From NCBI RefSeq assembly GCF_950295315.1, contig NC_080162.1, forward strand, positions 71,058,697 to 71,122,696: a stretch of DNA of 64,000 nucleotides, given 5' to 3'. Position numbers and translations under genes: made by a program. Below the pieces are notes generated by a model. The model did no database searches. It saw only the letters and a list, made by a program, of their open reading frames with translations, and was not told the DNA's origin. Source of the stretch: Erinaceus europaeus (lineage: Eukaryota; Chordata; Mammalia; Eulipotyphla; Erinaceidae). Positions 11,712 through 22,889 of the stretch are shown piece by piece; the first letter of the stretch is position 1; every line of letters starts with the position of its first letter.

Positions 11712-12039
11712 ATGGGGCGCTGGGCAATAGCACAGCGGATTAAGCACAAGTGGTGCAAAGCACAAGGACCGGCATAAGGATCCCGGTTCGAACCCCGGCT
11801 CCCCACCTGCAGGGGAGTCGCTTCACAGGCGGTGAAGCAGGTCTGCAGGTGTCTCTCTTTCTCTCCCCCTCTCTATCTTCCCCTCCTCTCTCCATTTCTC
11901 TCTGTCCTATCCAATAACAACAATAACAAGGGCAACAAAAATGGGAAAAATGGCCTCCAGGAGCAGTGGATTCGTAGTGCAGGCACCAAATCCCAGCAAT
12001 AACCCTGGAGGCAAAAACAACAACAACAACAAAAAACAA
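11712..12039 (+). mobile_element. SINE type A, long-tail form
   Basis: Flanked by ACTCTACAG (11703-11711 and 12040-12048). Box B is GGTTCGAACCC. The hairpin-bounded tail module is followed by (CAA)n. Confidence 0.92.
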
Positions 12040-12149
12040 ACTCTACAGGTAAAAAAGTGACATTATTTTGTGTACTACTGGGGAACATGCTAATTAAACT
12101 GTGCTATAACACATTTGATATCACTTATTGTAAGAAATATCATAATTTC

Positions 12150-12606
12150 AGGGGTATCAGACTGTAAAAAATGTGAGAACATGGTGAAAAGAACTGAAGT
12201 ATCTATCATCAGATGAATGGGAAAACAAAATATGATGTCTATACAAAGTAGTTAATACATTCTGAAAAGGTTCTACATACTGAAACAGACTAAATATAGA
12301 TGAATCTTGAAAATATGCTAAGAAGCTAAAGAAATACATATTGTATGATTCAATTTATATCAACTGACAGAACAGGCAAAACCACAGAAACAGACAGTAG
12401 TAGGCTGGCAGTTGTTAAGGGGTGTATGTAGGAACGGGAAGTGACTGCTGCTGAATATGAACTTTCTTTTTGGAGTGATAAAAATATTCTAATATTATGG
12501 ACATGGTTGTACAACTTTGAGAGTATACTTCAAAGAAAATCCCTGAATTGTGGGTGAATCTCATGTAAGGTATATGGATTATATCTCAACGAAGCTATTA
12601 TTTAAA
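12150..12606 (+). mobile_element. Old L1 3' fragment (L1M-like)
   Basis: Diverged sequence in L1 order: ATGAATCTTGAAAATATGC, a GATTCAATTTATAT stretch, then a 3'UTR-like GGCTGGCAGTTGTTAAGGGG. Age is inferred from divergence. Confidence 0.55.
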
Positions 12607-13524
12607 AAATGTGTCTGAGTCAACAAGTTTCATATATCCTTTGCTCAGTATAGCAATCCTGTTAACACCTATGAACTTAACTCTATAAAACTAAATGAAT
12701 GTCCAGTTCTCAATACAAATTTTGTGTACTTGCCTTCACTTATGAACACTAGCCGCTTACATAAACTTGGAGATGAAATACTCAGTATACAAGAGGACTT
12801 TAATATTAGTTCCACATTGCAATAACAACCTCTGTTGCAGAGCCAGAAACACACCAGAATCCCAGGTCTACCGCCCACCTTCCCACCTTCATACACAACG
12901 TCTGCCTGTCTATGCTCTATCTCAAACCCCTAACCTCACAAACTATGGGCATGGCTGAAGTCAGCCAAGTTCCAGCATATTAAGAACACCTCGGATTGCT
13001 TTCAGGAAGCAAGGACTGCAGGAAGGGCACTGACCAGAAAATAGGCATAGTTGGCCTCAACACACCCACCACCCTCCTACACACAGGCCTTTTCAGTCTC
13101 AAGTGGGGTTTTTATTTTAAACTATATCTATGCAGATTTTTATAGTTCGTTTCAAATTTCCTCTGCAGTTAAAGGTTTTGATCTGTTCCTAATTATGGAA
13201 AAGAGTCCTGGGATAAGTTCAGAGTGAAGAAACTTGAGTTTAGCATTACCATTTTTTAAAGCCCCAATGTTTTCATGAATTTCTGAGTACAGCATTAGAT
13301 TTCCTCAGTTTCTTTGCTTGGAAAAATAAGAATCGAAGACAGAAAGGCGTTTTGCCTACACTGAGAGCCAATAGAAATTTAACTGAATGGACTACATCAC
13401 ACTATTTACACACCTCCCTATTCTTTTCACTAAGAAAGTCTAAATAAATCTCAGCATTTTTAATGAGTCTATACAGTTTCTAAGTGTTCTGCATTTAAGA
13501 GCAGACTACTAGAAAAGCTAAGGC

Positions 13525-13590
13525 TCTAGAGAAAATAGAGCAATAAAGGAAGAAAGAAAGAAAGAAAGAAAGAAAATAGAGCAATAAAGG
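13525..13590. repeat. (AAAG)n with flanking 20-base duplication
   Basis: The sequence AAAATAGAGCAATAAAGGAA occurs on both sides of an AAAG tract, so the tract and its flank were duplicated together. Confidence 0.8.
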
Positions 13591-14399
13591 AATGTGCAGT
13601 CCCTTTTGTTGAGAACATGACTGTGTATGTCCAGGAAGATAAAGCTCAGCCTCCACACAGCACACATCTAGTTCTAGTCCAAGTGCAAAGACCCCGTGGT
13701 CAACTGGGCTTTTACACAAAGACACCAAGAACACATGACACCATAGGTCTAGTCACACTGTGGGTAAATCTGGCAATTATTATATCAAAGAGCAAAAAGA
13801 CGCACAGAACTTACCTGACTTTTCAAGGAAAGGTTGGCAAACTAAATGGTGAGTACACCATCATTTATTTTTGAAAGTGCTCCTGAATGCAGCTTTCATA
13901 CGTGGATGTTAGTCAAGTTAGTGGTCCGGCCCAGGTAGAGAGCACCCCCAAATCAGGCAGAACATCATCATCAATGTCTCGGATTCTCAAACTTAAAAAA
14001 ATCAGTACTTTTATAAAGTGAATGTAGGGAAGAGATCCTCTAAAAAGAAATGCTCCAAAACCATGTCAGTGACTTTCAGAGGGTGGAGCAACAGAGTATT
14101 GGGAGGGGAAAAAAAACCTCTAACTCAGCATTGGCAACAGCACGACTATCTCCAGCACAAAAGCCTGTTTATGTGCACAGAGCCCTCTTTCCAAATGAGA
14201 AAAATGGCAGCAGCATTAAGTCAAAATTTTCACCAAGAATCATAAAAATATTGATCACTTCTCACCTACAAGTAACTAAGCCAACTTAATTCAGACATGG
14301 CAAGGTATATTGATATAAAATCCCAATACAATCTGAGTTAATAATTATATTCACTAGAACCCAAAGCAACTATTTTACAAATATATATTTTCCCCCACC

Positions 14400-14648
14400 C
14401 CCAGCAGATAATTGCTGGGGCTTGGTGCCGGCATTATGAAACCACTGCATTTTTTTTTCTTTGTTTTTTTGTATAGGACAGAGAGAAATTGAGAAGAAAA
14501 GACAGAGAGGGAGAGAGAAACATAGACACCTGAAGACCTGTTTCAGCGCTTGTAAAAGCATCCTTCCTTGCAGGTGGGGTGTGGGGGCTCAAATCCAGGT
14601 CATTTATGGCACTGTGTGCGCTCAACTGGGTGTATTACTGCCAGCCTC
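14400..14648 (-). mobile_element. SINE, older type A/B with tail module
   Basis: The left end is the reverse complement of the tail module (ATTGCTGGGGCTTGGTGCCG). The body is purine-rich on plus and the head at right is degraded. Confidence 0.75.
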
Positions 14649-15159
14649 CAATATACATGACCTTGCATATGAAAAACATACAATTTGATAGGAGTTAGAT
14701 GTTATCAAATAGAAATTGTACTGACTAGAGTCTAGAGCTCAACCTCTATGAGGTCAGTGTTTACACCCTAAATCCCTTCAAGTTTTATTCCACATGTTAT
14801 TATATGGCTAGGAAATGTCTAATACGTCTTCAGAATTTTTACCTCTTTGATATATAGTCCCTGTTCAATCTTCACCCTTAAGAGTAAGTAAATGTGAACT
14901 AATCAGATCACCTTCTTTTTGATATATGAATTGTTATAATAACTTTAACTTTATCCAACAAATGAGAAAACCCATAAAGTTCTTAAAGAGAAGTTTTACA
15001 ACACAAAAACCAAAATGGGTGTAAAATACTAACAGTGATACACGAAAATTTTCCCCTCATGTCATTTTATTGGGGAGATAATGGTCTATCATACAGTTGA
15101 CACATGAGCACAATCTTTGTTCTCTATGTAATAGGTGTCCTCAATCAGATAAGCCTTTT

Positions 15160-16010
15160 AAAAAGAGTTACTAGAGCTCAGTCAGAGAAAGCTGAAGCTT
15201 TAGTAGATCTGTATATTTAGCCTAAAAATTTTATTGTCAAATGTATTAACATAATTGTGCGGTATGTAGACTTCTACTCTGTATTCTCCAGTCAGCAAAA
15301 CATCATTGCAATTCATTTAGATAACTGTATTGTTTCTTTTTGTGGTTGAGTATTATTCCATGATATGCATGTAGCACAATCAACTTAATCATTCACTTGT
15401 TGAAGAATACTTGAGCTGCTTTAAATCTAAGGCTTTTTATGAATAAAGTTGTTAAATGTTGCTGTGCAGGTGTTATAAGTATGAACATTTGTGTGAACAA
15501 CAGTTTTCATTTCTCTGGGATAAATGCCCAGGAATGAAATTGCTGGGTTAATCAAACTCTTTTTATTTATTTATTTATTTATTTATCCCCTTTTATTGCC
15601 CTTGTTATTTTATTGTTGTAATTACTATTATTGTTGTTGTTGATGTCATCGTTGTTGGATAGGACAGAGAGAAATGGAGAGAGAAAGGGAAGACAGAGAG
15701 GGGAAGAGAAAGATAGACACCTGCAGACCTGCTTCGCCGCCTGTGAAGCAACACCCCTGCAGATGGGGAGCCAGGGGCTCAAACCAAGATCCTTAGGCTG
15801 GTCCTTGAGCTTTGCGCCATGTGCGCTTAACCCGCTGCGCTATGGCCTGACTCCCTAATCAAACTCTTATTGAAAATGTGGCTGTACTGTCTTATAATCT
15901 CTCCAGCAACATAAGAAAGGTCCAATTTTCAACATCCTCTCAATATTTAGTATTGACACTATTCTTAATTTATTTTGGTGCAATAACAATTTCTTTCAAA
16001 AATGAGAAAA
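15160..16010 (-). mobile_element. Old L1 ORF2 end, minus strand, split by a SINE
   Basis: The reverse complement reads like an ancient L1 ORF2 C-terminus (GGAATAATACTCAACC, TTATCCCAGAGAAATGAAAAC). It is in the sense direction of ATRN in intron 24. A type A SINE at 15562-15855 divides it. Confidence 0.7.
15562..15855 (-). mobile_element. SINE type A, short-tail form
   Basis: The perfect 13-base repeat TAATCAAACTCTT flanks it (15549-15561 and 15856-15868). The (ATTT)n at the left is the reverse of its tail. Confidence 0.94.
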
Positions 16011-16124
16011 TTTCTTGATTTTATGAAAGGTTAGTTTAACTTTGATTTCAAACCATATAATAAATATAGGAAAAATTGATCATTTTCACTCATGAAGCAA
16101 AATGTTAGCAAAGAATCTATCAAT

Positions 16125-16735
16125 GCAAAAAGCCATGACATCATCTCCCCAGATAATAACTTGGATCCACCTACATATCAGATTTCAGACTCAGGGAGAA
16201 AAAAAAAACTAGTATAGCCACAGGTCCTTTGGAATATAACTAAAATATGCCTACTAGCTATCTACAAAATGGAGGACCCCCCCCAACTCATCTGCACTAT
16301 TCCAGTCTTTAGGTCCATGATTAGTCAACAATTTGTTAGGCTTTGTATGTCAACTCTCTTTTCAACCACCAGGTGCCAGATGCTAGCAGGATGCCGACCA
16401 GACTTCCCTGGACAGACAACCCACCAATGTGCCCTGGAGCTCACTTTCCCAGAGCCCCACTCAACTAGGGAAAGAGAGAGACAGGCTGGGAGTATGGATC
16501 GACCTGTCAATGTCCATGTTCAGCGGGGAAGCAATTACAGAAGCCAGACCTTCCACCTTCTGCATCCCATAAGGACCCTGGGTCCATACTCCCAGAGGGA
16601 TAAAGAATAGGAAAGCTAAAGGGGAGGGGATGGGATACAGAGTTCTGGTGGTGGGAACTGTGTGGAGTTGTATCCCTCTTATCTTATGATTTTGTCAATG
16701 TTTCCTTTTTATAAATAAAAAATTTTTTTAAAAAA
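16125..16735 (+). mobile_element. L1 3'UTR-like module, copy 2
   Basis: A longer copy starting near CATCATCTCCCCAGATAAT, then TTGGAATATAACTAAAATATG, the CAACAATTTG core, GGGAAGCAATTACAGAAGCC and an end TTTTTATAAATAAAAAATTT. Confidence 0.75.
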
Positions 16736-16792
16736 GAAGAAAAGGTGTAGGTTGAAAATAGCAGTGGCTTTAGCAGGCAAAGTGAACCCTTA

Positions 16793-16930
16793 AACATACC
16801 CTTCAGTTCACATGCACAAAGAATCTGAGACTTGGAGAAGCTGCTTGATTTGTGTAAGAGCAAGTCTGGACTTAAACCCAGTCTGACTACAAACCCATGC
16901 TCTTAAACATGACCTTAACCTTCCATTATA
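16793..16930 (+). mobile_element. MIR-like ancient SINE
   Basis: Diverged match to the MIR core pattern: GAGACTTGGAGAAGC, GTAAGAGCAAGTCTGGACTT and AACCCAGTCTGACTAC. By-eye call only. Confidence 0.5.
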
Positions 16931-17391
16931 CTACACCCAATCTTATAAACTGACTGAGAATCTGTTCTTATGGTTCATTCTGGCTTTTACTGGTTGTATT
17001 TGTGTTTGTTTTATTCATACTCATTCATTTCAAAATTGAAACCCTTTCCGTAGTTCCACAGGTCATTCTAGTTAGTCTTCAATAAAGAAATACACAGTTG
17101 TAGCTATTAAATTTACTATATGCCTAAGTTTTTTCTTCTGTTGGAAAATAGGAAATTTTATTGTATGAGTCTGACTTGTAGACATTCTAAGGAAATTATT
17201 TGTGGATTTCTCACTTTTATATCACTTTTTCCCCTCTCTACTGAAGATACACACACACACATATATATGGAGGGGGGCTATGATTTGTTAGTTCACTACA
17301 TTATTTAAATTAATATTCCTATTGTAACTTTCAAAGATCTATTTTTTGTAATCTTTTTTTTTTTAAAGAACTGTTATATCACAAGTGATAC

Positions 17392-17510
17392 ACTGTGACC
17401 AGTAAGTGGCATGATATTGACAGACAAAGTGTTAGGCCCTCAAGCATGAGGTCCTGAGTTTTATCTCCAACAATGTATATGCCAAAGTGGTACACTGATT
17501 CCTGTGACGG
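17392..17510 (+). mobile_element. SINE type D
   Basis: Contains AGGCCCTCAAGCATGAGGTC and a box B-like CTGAGTTTTATCTCC in the same order as the copy at 11353; truncated at both ends. Confidence 0.6.
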
Positions 17511-17859
17511 CCCAAGTCCCCATCTCAACATCATTTTCCAAATAGGGCTGGATTAATTTACATTACCTGAACCTATGTAAAAGTCTCCCCTTTTCATCAC
17601 ACTCTCACTAAAACTTGTTTCTGTAATTTTTAATGTTCCAAATTTATTTTCAAAAGTGTTTATAAATTTCCTTCATAAGTGAGTTCAGTCACCATTATTA
17701 CAATCTATTTTATGGAATTCATGTTTTCAGTGTTCTTTTGCCACAGATCTTACAGAGATAAAATAATATCATACTAGTAAGTTTCTTATTAGCAAATTGA
17801 ATTTCCAATAAAGAGATTTTGCCAGATTTGCACATATGAAACCACAAAGTGCTTCTTAC

Positions 17860-18017
17860 CTGAATTTTAATGGGCCAGGTGAAATTACTGACATAAACAA
17901 AGAAAGTGATATTTGGGTGGTTGCGAAAATCAAATTTCTCATTAGAGAAGCTATCTTTGTATTCCTTAATGTTGGTTTTTGAAACAACAGGCATTTCTTC
18001 TCCAGCCTGGGTTCCAG
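17860..18017 (-). CDS. ATRN: Attractin, exon 24 (last ectodomain exon)
   Basis: This 158-base exon has a CTTCCTAACAG acceptor and a ATTCAG|GTAAGA donor. It encodes GTQAGEEMPVVSKTNIKEYK, then FDFRNHPNITFFVYVSNFTW and PIKIQ, with sequons NIT and NFT. In human the secreted and membrane forms part company after this exon: the secreted form uses a LINE-1-containing terminal exon, the membrane form splices to the transmembrane exon. Reading through the donor here gives 46 more codons before a stop. Confidence 0.95.
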
Positions 18018-18317
18018 CTGTTAGGAAGAGAAAAAAAAAATGAATTTGAGGAGACTTTTTTTTTGAGGAAAGGGGGAAGAATCTGTTATTAGTAAAAAAA
18101 TAAAAATAAAAATAAAAGAGTAATAGTTAAGATTTACTCTACTTGTACTGTATTCTTGAAACAGTCTTAAAGAGATCAATCTCACTCTTAACAAGAATCT
18201 TGTTAGTAGCGTTGTTACAAACTATGAAACGGAGCTCAGTGATGAAGCAGTTTGCAGCAATGGTATTAGTGGTAATAAAGGGCAAACACAGTGAGTACAA
18301 CTGTACCAAAGAAAAAG

Positions 18318-18463
18318 GTTGGGAGGAGGGTTCGGATCTTGGAACATGATGGCAGAGGAGGGCCTAGAGGAAAACTGAGAAATGTTACACATGTACACAC
18401 TACTGTATTTTATTGTTGACTGTAAACCATTAATTCCCTCAATAAGGAGGAAAAAAATATTTT
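18318..18463 (+). mobile_element. L1 3' terminal fragment
   Basis: Matches the last ~145 bases of the local L1 (GAACATGATGGCAGAGGAGG, GTAAACCATTAATTCCCTCA, AATAAGGAGG) and ends in A-rich sequence. Confidence 0.8.
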
Positions 18464-18465
18464 TA

Positions 18466-18706
18466 GGGCCAGGTGATGGCACACCTGATTGAGTACACAT
18501 GTTACAATGCATAACAATCCAGATTTGAGCCACGTGCAGGGGGAAAGCTTCTCTAGATCTTAGGATTATTTGCTGTTATGAGAAGATAATAGTACTTATC
18601 TCCTATAATTCTCTCCTCTATCTCTCCTTCTCTATCTCTCCCTTCTCAATTTTTGGCTATGTCTATCCAATAAATAAATAAAGATAATAAAAAATAAAAT
18701 AAAGTA
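18466..18706 (+). mobile_element. SINE type B carrying an inverted templated insert
   Basis: The head (CACACCTGATTGAGTACAC) and tail (CTATCCAATAAATAAATAAA) are ordinary type B. The middle, 18551-18610, is not SINE: it is the reverse complement of intron sequence at 18780-18839. Confidence 0.85.
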
Positions 18707-18842
18707 AGAAATAGTGAGTACATACTGAACTTGATTCTTAACAGATACCAACAGGTAAAGTCTAGTTTAATTTCACAATAATTATAGGAGATAAGTACTA
18801 TTATCTTTTCATAACAGCAAATAATCCTAAGATCTAGAGAAG
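18548..18842. repeat. ATRN: 63-nt inverted repeat pair
   Basis: The segment 18548-18610 is the reverse complement of 18780-18842 with one mismatch (at 18582). The 169-base spacer contains the SINE tail. The right-hand copy sits in plain intron and is presumably the source. Confidence 0.9.
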
Positions 18843-18988
18843 GGGGTTTTAGATACATGTTCAAGGTCTTTCAGCTTGTACGTGGCAAGAGTGAATTTTA
18901 TCTGCCAGTTTCCAAAGCTTCCTCTCAATTCTTATGCCACAATTCTCAATCCATTAACTCCACTTATAAGGTCTAAGTGTGTCTTTAC

Positions 18989-19067
18989 CTGAAAAACTGG
19001 CAGCCCAAGTGATGTTAAGGTTGAAGTTTTTGGAGGCATTGATGAACATGTCCAAATCCCTGTTTTG
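18989..19067 (-). CDS. ATRN: Attractin, exon 23 (membrane-proximal ectodomain)
   Basis: This 79-base exon has a TTCTCATCAG acceptor and a TCAG|GTAAAG donor. It encodes QNRDLDMFINASKNFNLNIT followed by WAASFS, with sequons NAS and NIT. It was recognised by direct reading. Phase is 0 in and 1 out, matching both neighbours. A 63-nt inverted duplication lies about 150 bases downstream in the following intron. Confidence 0.94.
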
Positions 19068-19239
19068 CTGATGAGAAGTACAAATAATTTTAAAATTAAT
19101 CTTAATAGCTGCCAGATTTTAAAGCAATAATTACTGTATATTTCACAATTCTCAAATTTTCTTAATTACAAAACAAATATTTTATAATACCTTAAGAGAA
19201 ATACTTTTAGAAGAGTTGGAAATTTTTCTAATCAAGTTT

Positions 19240-19372
19240 CCTCTTTTTTGGTCCTCCCCCCCCCCCCTGCCCCAAGCAATGTTCAGCTCTGGCTTATGGT
19301 ATAAGTGCAGGGGATTGAACCTGGGCCTTGGTGCCTCAGACATGAGTGTCTCTTTGCATAACCATTATGCCC
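19240..19372 (-). mobile_element. SINE type C
   Basis: Minus-strand type C with ATGGTTATGCAAAGAGAC and GGTTCAATCCCCTGC. The C12 run at its left end is the remains of the tail boundary. Confidence 0.8.
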
Positions 19373-19439
19373 ATAATCATTTTTTTAAAAAATAAGCAAT
19401 ATACACTAAATAAATTTCACTTTCTTCTCATAAAAATAT

Positions 19440-19560
19440 ACGGAGGGGTGGCAAAACAACTCACTTGGAGAGGGCACTACTATGCCATGTGCACGACCCA
19501 GGCTCAAGCCTGGCCCCATCTTACTGAAGGACTTTTCAGTGCTGTAGTCTCTCTTCAAAA
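19440..19560 (+). mobile_element. SINE type D
   Basis: Head GGGGTGGCAAAACAACTCAC, GCATGACCCAGG-like box B region and GTGCTGTAGTCTCTCTTC end; the same shape as the copies near 30376 and 56870. Confidence 0.6.
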
Positions 19561-19561
19561 T

Positions 19562-19781
19562 TAATTACTTTTTTAGCTGTTTATTTTGGATAGACACAGA
19601 GAAAATTTAGAGGGAAAGGGGAATAGTAAGGGAGAAAGAGACACCTACAACACTGCTTCACCACTTGAGAAGCTTTCCCCCTGTAGGGGGGGACTGAGGG
19701 CTCTTATGGTCAAGGTGCTTGAACTTGAGTCCCTGCACACTATAATGTGTGCACTCAACCCGGTGTGCCACTACCTGGCCC
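19562..19781 (-). mobile_element. SINE type B
   Basis: Minus-strand copy. The head on the right is the reverse complement of CCGGGTTGAGTGCACACATT; the left end is T-rich. Confidence 0.85.
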
Positions 19782-19845
19782 CAGTTGCTACAATTTCTCA
19801 TATTCTCTCTCTTTCTCTGTCCCTATTTTTTAAAAAAAAGTATAT

Positions 19846-19985
19846 GGAGGGTGAGGGAGATAGCATAATGGCTATGCAAAAAGATTCTCATGTCTGAGGC
19901 TTCAAGGTCCCAGGTTAAATCCTCTGCATCACCATACCAGAGCTGGGCAGTGCCTCTGGTAAAACAAAATAAAGCAAAAATAAAC
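19846..19985 (+). mobile_element. SINE type C
   Basis: Head GAGATAGCATAATGGCTATG, then CATGTCTGAGGCTTCAAGG, and an A-rich tail with AATAAAGC. Confidence 0.82.
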
Positions 19986-20101
19986 AAAGTATATCATAAT
20001 TTAATGCTTTGTTAAGTGCTTGACTCCATGAAAAAGTGTCTTTTAAAAAAAATCTCAATAACTAACATCCTATGTTAAGGCAACAAGCCCCATAAGGATC
20101 T

Positions 20102-20383
20102 ATCTTTCTTTCTTTCTTCCCTTTCGTTGCCCCTGTTTTTTTTTTATTGTTGTGATTATTATTGTTGTTATTGATGTCCTCGTTATTGGATAGGACAGAG
20201 AGAAATGGATAGAGGAGGGGAAGACAGAGAGGGGGAGAGAAAGACACCTGTAGACCTGTGCTTCACCGCCTGTGAAGCGACTCCCTTGCAGGTGGGGAGC
20301 CAGGGGCTAGAACCGGGTCCTTAAGCCGGTCCTTGCACTTCGCGCCACATGCGCTTAACCCGCTGTGCTACTGCCCGACTCCC
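20102..20383 (-). mobile_element. SINE type A, short-tail form
   Basis: Flanked by CATAAGGATCT with adjoining C's (20091-20101 and 20385-20395). Well-preserved head CGCGCCACATGCGCTTAACC on plus. Confidence 0.92.
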
Positions 20384-20746
20384 CCATAAGGATCTTCTAT
20401 GTAGCTGTTTCCAAATGTCTGGAGAATAAAAAGCCCAATCAGCTGACACAATTTATATTTATTAATTTATAAATCAAAATTATGTACTTCTGATCTTATA
20501 GATCATATATATTACAAAGTTCTCAAAATAGAGCTATTTTACTATTAATAACAAGAATAAAGTTGAAAAAAACTAAGACAAAAAATAATTTAATTATATT
20601 CAGTCATAATCTGGAAAACATTTTATCTTACTATATGAATAAATGATTGATTATGACTTACTAGCTTTGAAAAATTTACCATTTAGGTATACAGCAACTA
20701 AAGCTAGCTTTTCATGAATGAAAGAGATCTTTGAGAAACAAGTGTT

Positions 20747-20874
20747 AGGTGGGTAGGGGTAGATAGCATAATAGTTATGCAAAGAGAATCTCATGCCTGA
20801 GGCTTCCAAAGTCCCAGGTTCAATCCCCTGTACCACCATAAGCCAGAGCTGAGCAATGCTCTGAAAAAAAAAAA
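20747..20874 (+). mobile_element. SINE type C
   Basis: Complete type C: GATAGCATAATAGTTATGC, GGTTCAATCCCCTGTACCAC, and an A11 tail that runs straight into the next SINE. Confidence 0.85.
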
Positions 20875-20875
20875 G

Positions 20876-21032
20876 AGAGGGGGAGAGAAAGACACCCGCA
20901 GACCTGCTACACCGCTTGTGAAGCGAGCTCCCCGCAAGTGAGGAGCCAGGGGCTCAAACCAGGATTCTTATGAAGGTCCTTGCACTTTGTGCCATGTGAG
21001 CTTAATCTGCTGCGCTACCACTTGACTCCCAA
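20876..21032 (-). mobile_element. SINE type A, 3'-truncated
   Basis: Starts within the GAGAGGGGGAGAGAAAGACA body and runs to the head (CAAGTGGTAGCGCAGCAGAT on minus). The tail half is missing where it meets the A run of the preceding SINE. Confidence 0.8.
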
Positions 21033-22272
21033 GTGTACTATTATTTACTAGAAATGAAATGAACAATTATCAATTACATTCTGGAAAGTGGAGGACTTCA
21101 ATCACTTTCTTATGATTAAGGTGTAAATAAATTCAGTATGTAAAGGAAAAAAAATTTCTCAGTCAGTTCAGCCACTCAAAAATCTACCTTCATAGCTTTT
21201 CCATAACATATTTTCACTTGAAGTTATTTACTATTCTTCCTTAAAAAGCTATTGACTCATGAAAATGTTTTGTCTCTCTTCTTATTTTTTATCATTGACG
21301 TGGAATACAAAAAACAGATCTTACTTTCCTTTAATTGTATACTAGACATCCTACACTACAGGTTTTGTTCTATAACTGTTTTGTTTTTTTTTTACCTTAG
21401 CAATGTTTGCAGATAACGTCTACTAACAGAGGAATATATTTTGGTTTTGTGGACATGTATTTTTCATGTGTCATGCTTATTGTGGCAGAAATGTTGCAAT
21501 GATAAATGGATTAGTATATGTTGATAAGAAGAAACTTTCACAAAGATTCGAATTATCAAGTTTTATAAAATTTCATTATGTATTACAGTGGGTGTCAAGT
21601 GATATATCACTGAAAAACTTCATGCAGGTGTGTCTTGGTATCTAAAGGTGCTTTACTCTTTGATGTCATGCTGATCTGGCTCCCTTCTACCACAGGTTAT
21701 ACTTTATGGCAAAAGAGGATTCATCATTAACAACTAAAGATGTAAATTCACATTTCAAATAAAAAGTAATAATTCCAACAATCTCCGGTTAACTTCATGA
21801 TGGACTTGACTAAACCTTAACTGTTTCTTATCTTCTACTGAAGATAAAAATTCATTTTAAAGTGTCATCTTTTTGTATGAAGAACACTAATTTCAATCCA
21901 GTTTCTTTGCAGTACTTTTAACACGTATGGAGTTCCTATTCCAAGAATAAATACAGGATCTGCTACCTGCTCCTGAGGCAAGAGACCCTCTTGCAGTTTC
22001 TTCTTCCTAGATGGAGCTGCGGATGAACAGACCAAGTATGTGTGGACTCAAGATGTCTCTGTGTATTAGACTCTGGTAAATCTTAACAGTACCACCCTTG
22101 CCTTCCAGATGAAGATAAAATAAAATTCAGGTTCTAACAATTCTTTTAAATGTCATCTTATATACATATGCCACACTGGAGAAATCTGCTAAAGCAGCAC
22201 TTCTGTCTGCACTTACCAAGGAAAAGACCCACACAAATTCAAAACAAACTAAGATTTAAAAAAAAAACTTAC
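21033..22272. other. ATRN: Intron 22 sequence, no recognised element
   Basis: About 1.2 kb of AT-rich intron downstream of exon 22. Apart from T runs at 21380 and A runs I see no gene or clear repeat. Stretch 21940-22100 is more GC-rich, but its open frames are short. Confidence 0.5.
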
Positions 22273-22367
22273 TTCATCAGGTGTAGCCACAAAATTGATA
22301 GCTGTATAATAGCGATCATCTTCCTGGGACAGGCTAAAAGTAAACTGATAGTCAATAAGAAGAGTAT
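22273..22367 (-). CDS. ATRN: Attractin, exon 22 (membrane-proximal ectodomain)
   Basis: This 95-base exon has a CTTTCCATAG acceptor and a GATGAA|GTAAGT donor, and ends on a codon boundary. It encodes TLLIDYQFTFSLSQEDDRYY, then TAINFVATPDE, a beta-rich and nearly invariant attractin segment after the EGF modules. I do not know a discrete catalytic or binding role for this stretch. Confidence 0.95.
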
Positions 22368-22889
22368 CTATGGAAAGAAAGAAATGTGTATTTAAAAACT
22401 GAAAACAGAACAGGTCATCAGAGATACATATGGATATATCTACAAATTTAATAGTTAAGATAGCACTCATGGCCCATTTAGGCCTTAGGACATCAATACT
22501 GTGGGCAGTATCATTTTATTTGTGTTAACCCACTAAATTCTCTTAGTTCATGACCATAGTTGATATTCTAGATTCCAACCTAAAACACCTAAGAGGTACT
22601 AGTTGAGTTCCTATTACATGCTAGGATTTAATAAGGACACAAAGCTACAAATTAATGGCATAAAATGAATCAGGACTCAACAGTAAAATGGTTGGTTCAG
22701 GCCTAGGACAAAGGATATATTCCTTGGCTGCCTAATTTTTAGAAAGAAAGTAAACACGCAAAGACTCATGTGATGTAGCAAAAGAACAAAGGTTGAGAAA
22801 GAGTCTAAGAGCCAAAGATGATGTAATTTAATTATTTAAAAAAGTCTGTTGTACAAGTTCAAAACAAAACAAAACAATTTAAGTATGAA

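Larger units (their letters stand above)
10148..17859. other. ATRN: Intron 24 (between last ectodomain exon and transmembrane exon)
   Basis: A 7.7-kb intron holding about ten repeats, listed separately. In human this position carries the LINE-1-containing terminal exon of secreted attractin. The stretches 12610-14400 and 14650-15150 look like ordinary intron. The first contains a 23-base duplication around an AAAG microsatellite (13530-13590). Confidence 0.7.
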
